Positions 1 through 8,944 of a stretch of DNA of 64,000 nucleotides are shown piece by piece (positions within the stretch are counted from its first letter, which is position 1; every line of letters begins with the position of its first letter). The notes beneath the pieces are model-generated. The model searched no databases, had not been told where the DNA came from, and saw only the letters and a program-made list of their open reading frames with translations. Position numbers and translations under genes: made by a program. Source of the DNA: Marinomonas sp. IMCC 4694 (GTDB lineage: Bacteria > Pseudomonadota > Gammaproteobacteria > Pseudomonadales > Marinomonadaceae); assembly GCF_008122525.1 (NCBI RefSeq), contig NZ_VSRV01000001.1, forward strand, positions 1,860,001 to 1,924,000, given 5' to 3'.

Positions 1-796
1 GAACATGTACAGCCAAGGCATTGATCCAAAATTAAGCTTAGGTGACATGGACCGCATCATCAGCGTGGTGCAAGCCTGTACCTTATTGCAAGTTCACCCA
101 CGTCATCCTTACGCAGGTGAACTGGTTTTCACGGCTTTTTCTGGCTCTCACCAAGACGCCATTAAGAAATGCTTGGCAAACCAGACAGACGACAAACCAT
201 GGGACGTGGCGTATTTGCCAATCGACCCACGTGATGTAGGTCGCAGCTACCAAGAAGTGATTCGTGTTAACAGCCAGTCCGGCAAAGGCGGCATTGCTTA
301 CACGCTTGAGCAAGAATACGGCTTGGCTTTGCCTCGCTGGTTACAAGTTGAGTTTAGCCCGATTGTGCAGCAGTTCGCTGAAAAAGACGGCGGCGTCGTA
401 GATGCTAAATCCATGAGAGATTTGTTTGAAACTCACTTCATGACCGGAACCTTACCTTTTAAGTTGGGCAAATATGACCTAACAAAAGACGACGTAGACA
501 CAGTAAATGCTCAGTTAGTCAACGCAGAAGGTACTGTCAAAATTACGGGTAATGGCAATGGCGCTTTATCGGCATTCAGTGAAGCTTTAGGAGAGTATTT
601 TGGTATGCGCGTTGATATTATTCAATATCAAGAACATGCATTGACGGTTGGTAGCGACTCTCAGGCTATTGCTTATGTTCAAGCTAACATTAATGGCGAT
701 CGCTATAACGGTGTTGCCATTAACAACGATATTGTATCGGCCTCTATGCAAGCACTGCTTGCAACCGTAAACCAAAAAGTATCAGAACAGCATTAA
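1..796 (+). CDS. leuA: 2-isopropylmalate synthase, C-terminal part (5' end outside window)
   Basis: This is the last ~264 residues of the long (about 560 aa) form of alpha-isopropylmalate synthase, which condenses acetyl-CoA with 2-oxoisovalerate in the first step of leucine synthesis. The visible part covers the end of the catalytic barrel region (GIDPKLSLGDMD, and the stretch HPRHPYAGELVFTAFSGSHQ, which carries the HxxYxGxxxFTxxSGxHxxAI pattern) and the C-terminal leucine-binding regulatory domain (about residues 150-263 of the visible part, including ITGNGNGALSAF). The reading frame is open from base 2, so the start lies upstream. A rho-independent terminator follows about 80 bp after the stop. 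The leuCDB genes are 35 kb away, so leucine synthesis is split over two loci. Confidence 0.95.
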   Translation, partial: NMYSQGIDPKLSLGDMDRIISVVQACTLLQVHPRHPYAGELVFTAFSGSHQDAIKKCLANQTDDKPWDVAYLPIDPRDVGRSYQEVIRVNSQSGKGGIAYTLEQEYGLALPRWLQVEFSPIVQQFAEKDGGVVDAKSMRDLFETHFMTGTLPFKLGKYDLTKDDVDTVNAQLVNAEGTVKITGNGNGALSAFSEALGEYFGMRVDIIQYQEHALTVGSDSQAIAYVQANINGDRYNGVAINNDIVSASMQALLATVNQKVSEQH

Positions 797-876
797 ACGA
801 TTCGATACTAAAATACACTTACATACTTAAAAACCAACTTACTGTCGCGAACCACGTGATAGTAAGTGATTTTATA

Positions 877-908
877 AACCCGAGCCCCTTTTCGTGTTCG
901 GGTTTTTT
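877..908 (+). terminator. Rho-independent terminator of leuA
   Basis: A 7-bp stem AACCCGA/TCGGGTT (877-883 and 898-904) is followed by a run of T, 81 bp after the leuA stop codon. Confidence 0.75.
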
Positions 909-952
909 ATGCATTTTATGTCCCATTTTAATACTCCGCTTAAACCATCCTA

Positions 953-1873
953 TTAGGGATGAAAAACGACCCTGTTCCGCCCAGCGTCTTTTGCTTCGTA
1001 TAACAATTGGTCTGATCGTTTTAGCAAAGACGAAGGAGTATGCTCGCTAGAATCGGCGAATAGCACAGCGCCGATGCTGGCCGTCATCGGGATCTCGATA
1101 TCGTTGTATTTAATAGGCTTTTCTGCAATGCAAAGGCGATAACGATCAAACGCGGCTACGACATTTCCTTCATCAATGTTGGTTAATATGAGGCCAAACT
1201 CCTCACCACCCAAGCGGCCAATAAAGTCACCTTCTCGAAGATAAGACTTTAGCCTACTGACTATCTCAACCAAAACAGCGTCACCGGCATCGTGACCAAA
1301 CACATCATTCACATCTTTGAACTTGTCTAAATCAAACATGCCACACGCCAACGATCGCCCATGACGCTGTGTATAGATCATTTCATACTTCAAGGCATTT
1401 TCAAAAGCCCGACGATTCGCCACGCCTGTTAAGTAGTCGGTCGACGCTAATTTCTCGAGCACAGCATTTGTTTCTACCAGACGGCGTCTCATGTCAGCAA
1501 TTCGCTTCATCGCTAACATTTTAACCGCCAATACTCTTTGATTAATGGGTTTGATTAAATAGTCATCGCCACCTGCGAGAATGCCATCGACAATGTCGTC
1601 ATCTTCCGTGCTGGCACTCAAAAAAATAACGGGGAGCCATTCCTGCTTTTGCTGCTGCTGAATGTTGCGAATGGATTTTACCGTATCAAATCCATTTAAA
1701 TTTGGCATCTGCACGTCCATCAAAATGAGGTCTAAATCATGACAATGCTCGACAAACTTCACAATACCTTCTTGGCCGCTGCTTGCCTCTATGATCTTGT
1801 AGCCAAGCTTTGACAAATGGAACTTAAGCAACAGTCGGTCTGTTTTGATGTCGTCCACTATCAATACATTCAT
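953..1873 (-). CDS. Response regulator with diguanylate cyclase (GGDEF) output, PleD-like
   Basis: The 306-aa protein has an N-terminal receiver domain (residues 1-~120; acidic pair D7-D8, phospho-acceptor D53, conserved K108) and a C-terminal GGDEF domain (about 140-306). The active-site signature is GGEEF (222-226), which is compatible with activity, and an inhibitory-site RxxD (REGD, 213-216) lies five residues before it, so c-di-GMP feedback inhibition is expected. It makes c-di-GMP from GTP in response to phosphorylation. Its start codon overlaps the stop of the upstream hybrid-kinase gene (ATGA), so the two were translationally coupled partners. That kinase is now broken, which leaves this regulator without its obvious phosphodonor. 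Confidence 0.92.
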   Translation of the reverse strand: MNVLIVDDIKTDRLLLKFHLSKLGYKIIEASSGQEGIVKFVEHCHDLDLILMDVQMPNLNGFDTVKSIRNIQQQQKQEWLPVIFLSASTEDDDIVDGILAGGDDYLIKPINQRVLAVKMLAMKRIADMRRRLVETNAVLEKLASTDYLTGVANRRAFENALKYEMIYTQRHGRSLACGMFDLDKFKDVNDVFGHDAGDAVLVEIVSRLKSYLREGDFIGRLGGEEFGLILTNIDEGNVVAAFDRYRLCIAEKPIKYNDIEIPMTASIGAVLFADSSEHTPSSLLKRSDQLLYEAKDAGRNRVVFHP

Positions 1874-3110
1874 AAGCTTGCTACCACACGCTGAAGTTCA
1901 TTTTTCGTATTTTGATACGTCATGGATATTTCGTGTAATTTTTCTGTCAATTCAGGCACCGCTTTTTGACGGCTTTCTTGCTCAAGTTGCCCCACCATTG
2001 ATGACAAACGCATGGCACCCATACTCTGGCTAACCGACTTAAGACTGTGTGAAAGCTGAAACAGCGCGGTATAATCCAACGCCACTTCATGGCTTAGAAT
2101 TTTATAAAATGACTCCGTAATTCGGTCGGCGTCTTCAAAAAACGCGTCCACCAGCAATAAGAAATCTTCCGCTAACACAGTTTTTAACTCTAAAATCACG
2201 GCCTCATCAATGAGCACACCAGATGGTAAATTAAAAAAAGACGCTCCAGATAACTCATCCTCGCTTACCAGACTCTGACCTTTCTGATCCTCACTCGGCA
2301 ACCACTTATCTAACATCTTAATCAGCTCCTTTTGTTTAAAAGGTTTTGGTATTAACCCATCGCCACCAGCTCGAAACACGTCTGTCCGTGTTTGTGGTCT
2401 AACGTCTGCAGTCAATCCCAAGATGGGAACGCGCTTTAAACAATCCTTTCTTTCCACTTGTCGAATACGACGAGTGGCGGTAAAGCCATCCATGCCCGAC
2501 CATGCCTAACACACCATTCAACGGCGTTCTTATTTCATGGCTGATGTCGCTAAGAAGGTGCCATGACTTTAACGCTATCAAATACCCTATCAAGACGCGC
2601 TTTATCTTCACGATGAACACACGCAGCCAATATTAACACCGGGTTAGTGTGTATGTTTTACTAAACCAAATAAACGATACATCCAATCATCACAGAGCAA
2701 TGTATTTTCTTGTAAATCCGACTACCTCACCCCTAAGGGGGTCGCATCGGCGCAATCGATAAACGTACCTTGGTATCAAGCCTTTTCCGCTCAAGTTCTA
2801 ATCGCTCACTCACATCGCGAATGTGTGCGATGTACCCTCCCAGACGGTTGTCTGGATTACGAATCATGCTACCAATCGTTTCAGCATGAAACACCCTACC
2901 TTGCTTATTTTTAGCGGCGATTCAACACCTCGCCAACCGTGACGTCGTAGGTCTTACCCTGGCGAATACAATCACTGTTATTGCCAGAAACTTTATCAGC
3001 TTCCATTACTACGTCAGACTTCAACAAGGTCGTCAGTAATTCGACCAAAGTACCAATATCCACTTCTAACACCAGAGCAACTGTCAGACATGGCTTATCA
3101 CTCAAAAAAG
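1870..3110 (-). pseudogene. Hybrid sensor histidine kinase, broken by deletion and frameshifts
   Basis: Pieces of one hybrid kinase lie in order on the minus strand but in different frames. From about 3110 to 2770 there are PAS/PAC remnants (ending RDVSERLELERKR, with a stop and frame change near 2909). Near 2500-2560 is the HisKA H-box, SDISHEIRTPLNGVLGM. From 2493 down is the second half of a receiver domain (MDGFTATRRIRQ...KPFKQKELIKML), then an Hpt domain with HSLKS. Right after the H-box the sequence jumps into the receiver domain, so the rest of HisKA, the ATPase domain and the phospho-acceptor half of the receiver are missing. The open part at 1870-2493 could still make a 207-aa receiver-tail plus Hpt protein. 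The 5' limit is approximate. Confidence 0.85.
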
Positions 3111-3441
3111 CAAACTCGCCCCACTAGGCAAAGGTTCAACAATTACGATGGAAGGGCCGTGAAATTGAGAAAAAACGAAGGAAATGGGGTGATTTTTTTG
3201 ATATCAAGGTGTCGAGTGGCATTCAACAACTGAGGACAATCGATCTGCCCATTCAAGGACGCCCTCATGACCAGAATACAAAACCTAACCCTCTTGAAAA
3301 ATAATGCCTGCACAAGGCATTCTCATCAGAAACTTTGCAACGCTTTTTGCAACCCTTAAAGAAGCCTCTAGTTCATCCATGCAGCATCTCCTGCCAATCA
3401 AAACAGAGGATTCGGATTCTGTTATAAAAATTAGTAATGAT
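3111..3441. other. Intergenic stretch with no recognisable gene
   Basis: No convincing gene lies here. On the minus strand a short open stretch around 3130-3200 could be a further decayed N-terminal part of the histidine kinase, but no domain can be named. A 53-codon plus-strand frame from 3304 has no ribosome binding site or recognisable product. Confidence 0.4.
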
Positions 3442-3693
3442 TTACGGCAACAGTTTGTCTATTAACACGCAATCTTTGGTGTCATTACGGCTGGCCTTCA
3501 CTTTATCCAGAATTTTTTGAGCGACGTCTTTTTGACGCTGTGAAATGTATTTAGAATCCACCGTTTTTTCGACGTTTTCAAGGTAGGTGTTTAATTTAGG
3601 CGTGCAGTAATCATCAAAAGCAAAAGAATGACCGGAGGTAAAAATAGCGGTCGCACTAACCAACACAATTGAGAGTGATGTTTTGATCAACAT
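3442..3693 (-). CDS. Small secreted protein of unknown function
   Basis: The 83-aa product begins with a clear signal peptide (MLIKTSLSIVLVSATAIFTSGHSFA, cleavage expected after SFA), leaving a mature protein of about 58 residues. Two cysteines, in DDYCTPKL and KDCVLIDKLLP, could form one disulfide in the periplasm. The middle is charged and probably helical (YLENVEKTVDSKYISQRQKDVAQKILDKVKASRND). I do not recognise the family. The start is preceded by an AGGAAA-type ribosome binding site. It stands alone between the kinase remnant and the next region. Confidence 0.6.
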   Translation of the reverse strand: MLIKTSLSIVLVSATAIFTSGHSFAFDDYCTPKLNTYLENVEKTVDSKYISQRQKDVAQKILDKVKASRNDTKDCVLIDKLLP

Positions 3694-3757
3694 GGTTTTT
3701 CCTAATATAGGGATTAATTAAGAAAAAATTAGACCATAAGGTGAGGAAAATTTAAAC

Positions 3758-4030
3758 CTAAAGCGCCATTTGCATGACACCCTTTACAAAGTTAAACCAG
3801 AAATCCCCTGATAAAAACAAAAGTACCGCCAACATTAAATTAAGTACCGCTATCAGAAGCGTATTTAATTTAATGCCAATGACACTTGCAATAAAACAGC
3901 CTTCACCAGCTACAAAATAACCATTATGAATGGCAATGATTTGTAAACGCTTTTGATGAAAACGACGTTTCGAGCCACCCCAAAAAATGACGGCATAAAA
4001 AATGACGACTTCAAAAAATTGAAGTCGGCT
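3758..4030 (-). pseudogene. Open frame for a membrane protein fragment without a start codon
   Basis: A 90-codon frame ends at TAG (3758-3760) and is closed upstream by TAA (4031-4033), with no plausible start near its 5' end; the first internal Met is far inside. The translation has hydrophobic stretches (VVIFYAVIFWGG, CFIASVIGIKL, LIAVLNLMLAVLLFL) around a basic segment (SKRRFHQKRLQ). It looks like the 3' part of a small membrane-protein gene whose 5' end was lost. I cannot name the family. The hairpin described at 4006-4025 sits at its 5' edge. Confidence 0.35.
3998..4025 (-). terminator. Probable terminator after the sugar-binding protein gene
   Basis: On the minus strand an 8-bp perfect stem (GACTTCAA/TTGAAGTC, loop TTTT, 4006-4025) is followed four bases later by a run of T. 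It lies 60 bp downstream of the binding-protein stop at 4086. Confidence 0.6.
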
Positions 4031-4085
4031 TTAGATTTATTTTCAGGATGACGTTATCCGCTATGGTGCCGGAAACGAGAATCCA

Positions 4086-5309
4086 TTATTTGAAAACACG
4101 TTTTCTCACGCTTTCTAAGCGCTTCAAAATTGCGTCCATACGTTCTGGTTTTACCATGAATTCTTGGAAACCTTTCATGCCTTCTTGCGCCATGCTCGGA
4201 TCCGTATCACGGTCATAAAATTGAGCCGTACCAGACGCATTGTTTAGCATGTCCACGCCCTTGTTCAAAAAGTAATTATCAGGCGCATGGGCTTTTTTAT
4301 GCGGTGGAATTTGCAATAACGCCGCATTCACCAAGGTCTGATTATCAGCACGCGCCATAAACTCTAAGAATTTACGTGCGTCTTTTTTATTGGCTGCTTT
4401 AGCAGGAATATGAATGGTATCCATTGGTGCGTCTTCTGCCATGCCAATCGCCGGATCAATTTGTGGGAATTGGAAGAAGCCCATTTTCCCATCAAGTTCT
4501 TTCGGGAAGTTTGGCGCAATAAAGTTACCAATTAAATACATCGCCGCTTTGCCGTTGTACATAAATGGTTGCGCTTCTTGCCAAGAATAAGACGCATGAT
4601 TTTCTAGGAAATAGCCGTTATCCACCAATACCTTCCAGTGTTCAAACGTTTTACGAACACGAGGATCCGTGTAAGGAATTTTTCCATCCATTAAATCAAT
4701 ATGAAAATCCAAACCATTGGTTCGCATGTTTAAATAATCGAACCAACCCGCAGCGGTCCACAAATACTTAGTACCAATTGCGATTGGTGCAATGTCATTG
4801 GCTTTTAGCTTGGCATTAACCGCAAGGAATTCATCCCATGTTTTCGGTTCAGAAAGGCCTAACTTGTCAAAAATGTCTTTTCGGTAATAAATGCCCCATT
4901 GATAATAAGTGTAAGGAACTCCCCACTGTTTATCATTAATCGTCATCGCCGGTGTGGCAGAAGGCATGTTGGCTTTTAAATCTTCTTTTTTCCAAACATC
5001 ACTCACGTCTTCAAACAAACCGCGATCAACAAACGCCTTCATGCGATTGCCCGCATACCAGAAAACAACGTCTGGTGGACTGGTCGACAACCAATTACGA
5101 ATAGCGGTCTTATAACCTTCTTTGTCATACAAGTTGTATTTGACAGTAATATCCGGGTTTTCCCCTTCAAATTTTTGCACGATTTCAGCAAACGCTTTTT
5201 TCGGTGCCGGGTCGGCCTGATCTGAGTTGATCACCAAGGTGCCTGCGTTGGCAATGGAAACGGCCGTCAATGCCATGGCACCGACTAATAACGATTGAAT
5301 TTTTTTCAT
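4086..5309 (-). CDS. ABC transporter, sugar-binding periplasmic protein (family 1 SBP)
   Basis: This 407-aa secreted protein has a signal peptide (MKKIQSLLVGAMALTAVSIANA) and a family 1 extracellular solute-binding fold. Features seen include TLVINSDQADPAPKKAF, the PPDVVFWYAG segment near residue 80, WGVPYTYYQWGIYYRKDIFDKLGL, and a C-terminal region rich in aromatic residues. It is the periplasmic receptor of the carbohydrate importer whose permeases lie at 14575-16301 and ATPase at 17284-18387. The galactosidases in between suggest alpha- or beta-galactosides as ligands; this is inferred from context. It is the last gene in its direction and probably has its own promoter in the 111-bp gap before it, where two candidate IclR operators lie. 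Confidence 0.92.
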   Translation of the reverse strand: MKKIQSLLVGAMALTAVSIANAGTLVINSDQADPAPKKAFAEIVQKFEGENPDITVKYNLYDKEGYKTAIRNWLSTSPPDVVFWYAGNRMKAFVDRGLFEDVSDVWKKEDLKANMPSATPAMTINDKQWGVPYTYYQWGIYYRKDIFDKLGLSEPKTWDEFLAVNAKLKANDIAPIAIGTKYLWTAAGWFDYLNMRTNGLDFHIDLMDGKIPYTDPRVRKTFEHWKVLVDNGYFLENHASYSWQEAQPFMYNGKAAMYLIGNFIAPNFPKELDGKMGFFQFPQIDPAIGMAEDAPMDTIHIPAKAANKKDARKFLEFMARADNQTLVNAALLQIPPHKKAHAPDNYFLNKGVDMLNNASGTAQFYDRDTDPSMAQEGMKGFQEFMVKPERMDAILKRLESVRKRVFK

Positions 5310-5339
5310 TTAACTAAGCCCTCTTTTTATTTTATTAAT

Positions 5340-5354
5340 TGGAACTGGGTTTCA
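5340..5354. promoter_or_regulatory. Candidate IclR-type operator 1, upstream of the binding-protein gene
   Basis: The near-palindrome TGGAACTGGGTTTCA has the form TGGAAC-N3-GTTTCA. It lies 31 bp before the binding-protein start and has the shape of IclR-family sites. It forms an inverted pair with the site at 5387-5401. Assignment to the IclR regulator at 16485 is inference. Confidence 0.5.
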
Positions 5355-5386
5355 TTATTGACCAGCCCTAACACATAATCAATAAA

Positions 5387-5401
5387 AGAAACCAAGTTCC
5401 A
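5387..5401. promoter_or_regulatory. Candidate IclR-type operator 2, upstream of the binding-protein gene
   Basis: AGAAACCAAGTTCCA is the reverse-oriented relative of the site at 5340-5354, 32 bp away. The two could be bound cooperatively or form one long stem (about 14 bp with one mismatch). Confidence 0.5.
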
Positions 5402-5420
5402 CTTTATTTATTGCGCTTTT

Positions 5421-7391
5421 CTAACGTTTTTTCCAAATCGACACACCCGCCGCCGCTAAATGGCGGTCACCAATGACCAACTCCGCCTCTTCTGGTTCAA
5501 AAAACACCTCGTGAGACGCGTAATTAAAGGCAAAAATGACGTTGCCACGCTCACGAACACGCACCCCTTTCGGCAAGTAAACGCTCGACAACCCTGCGGC
5601 TTCGGCCAACTTGGCCAAACTCGCTTTTAGTAAGCCATTGTCGATGCAAGAACCAAGATAAAAATGACGCCCTTCTCCCATCAACACAGGGTTGCCACCA
5701 TCGTCCTTTAGCAAACACGGCAGTGTCGTTTTAATTTGTTCATGCCAATGCATTAGATTTCCCGTGCCCCAACGGCCAGATACTGCTGGCTGAGTGTGAT
5801 TAGGCAACGCATCAACACGTTCTACCGTCAGCGGCAATAAGCTCGCCAATGGCCCAGGCGCAAGGTTGTCAGGAATTTGATACGTATCGGTTTTGCTGCC
5901 CGTTCTAGGCCCCGCTAGCAACACACCGTTAAACGCAGTCAGCCTTGTTTGTAACGCAGGCGAGATATGCGCCTGCGCCGGTAAAACCAGCAATTCGTAC
6001 GTATCCAAGGACGCACCACTGGAAATGATATCGACAGACAAGCCCAGCTCACGTAGGGCTTCATACAGGCGATAACACCAGAATACATAACGATAAGCGC
6101 GTGATTGAGGTTGAATATCCAACGACCAACAGGCGTTGTAATCAAACATCAATGCGACTTTTCCTGCGCTCGGCAAGGACATCAACGCTTCCGCGTCCAA
6201 CCCAAGCGATTCGGCCAAGGCTTTCACTTCTCCGGCAACCACAGCGGCTTCTTGTGCGGCTTCGGCTTCTTGTGCATCCGGTCGCAATAAACCCGCGTGC
6301 ATTTGTTCTTGTCCGAAAGGCGCCTGACGCCAACGGAAATACGAGACGAGTTCCGCGCCATGAGAAAAGGCTTCCCACGTCCATAAACGCACTGCGCCAT
6401 TTGCCGGCGTTGGGTTATGTGGTGCCCAATTCACTGGCCCCGGTTGTTGCTCCATAATCCACAAACGACCTTTACCGCAACCACGATACAAATCATGATG
6501 AAACGCACCAAAATCAGGATGACCAACGCGTAAATACGTGTGTTTTTCTTCTTCGGTATAAATGGTTTCTTGATCCAAAAAGCCCAGTGGGTAGGTATCC
6601 CAACTCGCCACATCCAAATCTTGACCGACTTTGTGATGGTCAAATGCCGTAAAAAAGCCCATGTAGTTATGGACTAAATCACGGCCCGCAGAATATTCTC
6701 GCAGAATAGCCACTTGCAACTTATTAAAGGCAACCACTTGGTCTGAACAACAACGCTGAAAGTCCAAACGATGGGATGGATTGGCTTCGGTCACGGTCAA
6801 ATTGGGCAATTCAATTTCATCGAACGAACGATAATCCATGCTCCAAAAGACATTGCCCCACGCTTTATTTAACGCCGCAATCGTGCCGTATTTCTCTGTC
6901 AACCAAATGCGAAACGCGACCAAATCCGTTTCGGCGTAACTCAAAATGGTGTTGTGACAGCCGTATTCATTATCGGTCTGCCAAGACGCTACGGCAGGAT
7001 GCTGACCATAGCGCTCCGCCATCAACGTCACTATTCGACGGCACTCTTCTCGATATTCAAGACTGGCAAACGTGTAATGACGACGAGAGCCAAAGCCTCG
7101 CACTCGCCCCTGCTCGTCTTTTGCCAACATAGAAGGATGACGATCCACCAGCCACTTTGGCGGTGTTGCGGTGGGCGTGCCTAAAATCACTTTCAAGCCA
7201 TGAGCGTGGAGAATGTCCAACGACTCATCCAGCCATTGCCAATGTAACTCATTGGGCTCTGGTTCAATCGTGCTCCAGCTAAACTCACCAATACGAACGT
7301 ATTCGATGCCAATGCGCCGCATGTGTTGTGCATCTTCCACCCATCGGCTTTTTGGCCAATGTTCAGGGTAATAACAAACGCCTAATTTCAT
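5421..7391 (-). CDS. Beta-galactosidase, glycoside hydrolase family 42
   Basis: The 656-aa protein matches family GH42, which hydrolyses terminal beta-D-galactosides with retention. The TIM barrel starts at the N terminus (MKLGVCYYPEHWP). The acid/base Glu is E142 in TDNEYG and the nucleophile Glu is E314 in WIMEQQPG; both are intact. The middle trimerisation domain and small C-terminal beta domain follow, giving the usual length. There is no signal peptide, so it is cytoplasmic and acts on imported short galactosides. It follows the lactonase gene by three bases, within a long minus-strand operon. The galactose released would feed the oxidative pathway encoded just upstream. Confidence 0.93.
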   Translation of the reverse strand: MKLGVCYYPEHWPKSRWVEDAQHMRRIGIEYVRIGEFSWSTIEPEPNELHWQWLDESLDILHAHGLKVILGTPTATPPKWLVDRHPSMLAKDEQGRVRGFGSRRHYTFASLEYREECRRIVTLMAERYGQHPAVASWQTDNEYGCHNTILSYAETDLVAFRIWLTEKYGTIAALNKAWGNVFWSMDYRSFDEIELPNLTVTEANPSHRLDFQRCCSDQVVAFNKLQVAILREYSAGRDLVHNYMGFFTAFDHHKVGQDLDVASWDTYPLGFLDQETIYTEEEKHTYLRVGHPDFGAFHHDLYRGCGKGRLWIMEQQPGPVNWAPHNPTPANGAVRLWTWEAFSHGAELVSYFRWRQAPFGQEQMHAGLLRPDAQEAEAAQEAAVVAGEVKALAESLGLDAEALMSLPSAGKVALMFDYNACWSLDIQPQSRAYRYVFWCYRLYEALRELGLSVDIISSGASLDTYELLVLPAQAHISPALQTRLTAFNGVLLAGPRTGSKTDTYQIPDNLAPGPLASLLPLTVERVDALPNHTQPAVSGRWGTGNLMHWHEQIKTTLPCLLKDDGGNPVLMGEGRHFYLGSCIDNGLLKASLAKLAEAAGLSSVYLPKGVRVRERGNVIFAFNYASHEVFFEPEEAELVIGDRHLAAAGVSIWKKR

Positions 7392-7394
7392 TCT

Positions 7395-8264
7395 CTATGC
7401 TCCTGCAAAAGGCTGGCTTGGCGCACCGGCAATGTTCATCTTGGTTAAATCAATCGCCACCACATGACCCGCCAACGGTTGATTCGCCAGCGTTTCATCA
7501 CTCGTTGCCACACTGGCCGACGTGATAAATAAGGTCATGCCATTCTCGCCGCCAAACACACAACACGTTGGTTTAGAAAAAGGCAATTCAATCGTTTGTA
7601 GTACTTCGCCATCAGGGCTATAGCGCACCACGCGAGCGCCGTCCCAATTGGCATTCCACAAACAATCGTCGGAATCGAGACAAGAACCGTCCGCACCAAT
7701 GCCCTCTTCTACTTCGAAATATGGCTTTTGTTTACGCACGTCATAAAACTCAGGATACGGAAAAGCGTGCACCTTTCTCGTCATGGAATCGCCAAAATAA
7801 AAGCGCCCGCGTGATTCGTCCCACGCCAGTGTATTGGCAATGCCAATGCCTTCTAACATGAGCGTTTTTTTGCCTTCTGGTGTGATTTTCCACAGTCGAC
7901 CCGACGCGACCTTTTCGGCGTCGTCCATCGTGCCAACCCAAAGCACGCCATTCGGGTCGCACTTAGCGTCGTTACTTCGATTGCCAACAATGTCGGTGTC
8001 TAAATCGCACAGGTGTTCTAACTCGCCAGTCACTTTGTCTAAATACGCAACTTCATCCGACAGAGCGACTAACAGACGATCGCTCTGTGTGGTAAACACC
8101 GCAGAGACTTTTTTCGGCAACGTCCAATGTTGCGTTTCATTCGACGCTTGGTGCCAACGCCACACTTGGCAAGCGGGAATGTCGACCCAATATAAGGCTT
8201 GCTCGGCTTGGCTCCAAAATGGCCCTTCTGCTAATTGATGGCGCTGAGTACTGATTTGCTTCAT
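7395..8264 (-). CDS. SMP-30/gluconolactonase family lactonase (probable galactonolactonase)
   Basis: The 289-aa product is a six-bladed beta-propeller lactonase of the SMP-30/regucalcin/LRE-like family. Motifs seen are QLAEGPFW near the N terminus (metal-ligand Glu), NDAKCDPNGVLWVGTMD and GADGSCLDSDDCLWNANWDGARVVRYSPDG. The start at 8264 (MKQISTQRHQ) is preferred because a strong GGAG ribosome binding site precedes it and the longer open frame runs into dgoA. By context it opens the galactono-lactone made by the dehydrogenase encoded at 9915-10688. Substrate is inferred; related enzymes act on glucono- or arabinono-lactones. Confidence 0.88.
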   Translation of the reverse strand: MKQISTQRHQLAEGPFWSQAEQALYWVDIPACQVWRWHQASNETQHWTLPKKVSAVFTTQSDRLLVALSDEVAYLDKVTGELEHLCDLDTDIVGNRSNDAKCDPNGVLWVGTMDDAEKVASGRLWKITPEGKKTLMLEGIGIANTLAWDESRGRFYFGDSMTRKVHAFPYPEFYDVRKQKPYFEVEEGIGADGSCLDSDDCLWNANWDGARVVRYSPDGEVLQTIELPFSKPTCCVFGGENGMTLFITSASVATSDETLANQPLAGHVVAIDLTKMNIAGAPSQPFAGA

Positions 8265-8290
8265 TATTTTTATTCTCCTCTTGCCTTTTT

Positions 8291-8944
8291 TTAGTCTAAA
8301 GCACTTACTTGGAAAGCCTTCCAAGCCGCCGCAAAAGCCTGCGCATTGGCTTTCGTCGCTTCCACGGATTGCCCTTTTTTGTATAAGGCCGAACCCAAAC
8401 CAAAGCCACGTGCGCCCACATTCAAATAGTCGGCCATATTGTCTGGCGTGACACCACCTACCGGACACAACCAAGTGTCGGCTGGAATTACCGCCCCTAA
8501 GGCTTTCACCACATTGATCGTTGGCAAGGCTTCTGCCGGAAATAATTTCACCGCATCTGCGCCCGCGTGCAACGCCGCAAACGCTTCACTTGCGGTAAAG
8601 AACCCCGGCATGGCGAACAACCCCGCCACTTTCGCGGCTTTAATCAGTTCTGGATCCGTGTGCGGACACACCATTAATTTTGCGCCCGTGGCAACCAATT
8701 CGGTCAATTGCCCCATGGTCAATACGGTACCCGCGCCAATCACGGCCTGATCGCCAAAGGTCTCTTGCAACAAGCGAATACTGACAAACGGTTCTGGCGA
8801 ATTCAGCGGCACTTCGATCAAACGAAAGCCCGCGTCAATCAGAACGCGGGTATGCTCAACCACTTCGTCTTTTCGAATGCCTCGTAAAATGGCCACCATG
8901 GGGAACGCTTGCATCAGTGCATCAAAAGAATGTGTCATGTTCAT
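8291..8944 (-). CDS. dgoA: 2-dehydro-3-deoxy-6-phosphogalactonate aldolase
   Basis: The 217-aa protein belongs to the KDPG/KDPGal class I aldolase family. The hallmarks are AILRGIRKDEVVEH with the catalytic Glu, IGAGTVL, and the Schiff-base lysine in DAVKLFPAE. It splits 2-keto-3-deoxy-6-phosphogalactonate into pyruvate and glyceraldehyde-3-phosphate, the last step of galactose oxidation. The choice of KDPGal over KDPG rests on the adjacent dgoK gene, whose stop overlaps this start by four bases (ATGA), implying coupled translation. Confidence 0.9.
   Translation of the reverse strand: MNMTHSFDALMQAFPMVAILRGIRKDEVVEHTRVLIDAGFRLIEVPLNSPEPFVSIRLLQETFGDQAVIGAGTVLTMGQLTELVATGAKLMVCPHTDPELIKAAKVAGLFAMPGFFTASEAFAALHAGADAVKLFPAEALPTINVVKALGAVIPADTWLCPVGGVTPDNMADYLNVGARGFGLGSALYKKGQSVEATKANAQAFAAAWKAFQVSALD

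Noticed and set aside
6101..6457. Plus-strand frames within the beta-galactosidase gene
   Set aside because: Arg/Leu-rich shadow translations of the GH42 coding sequence.
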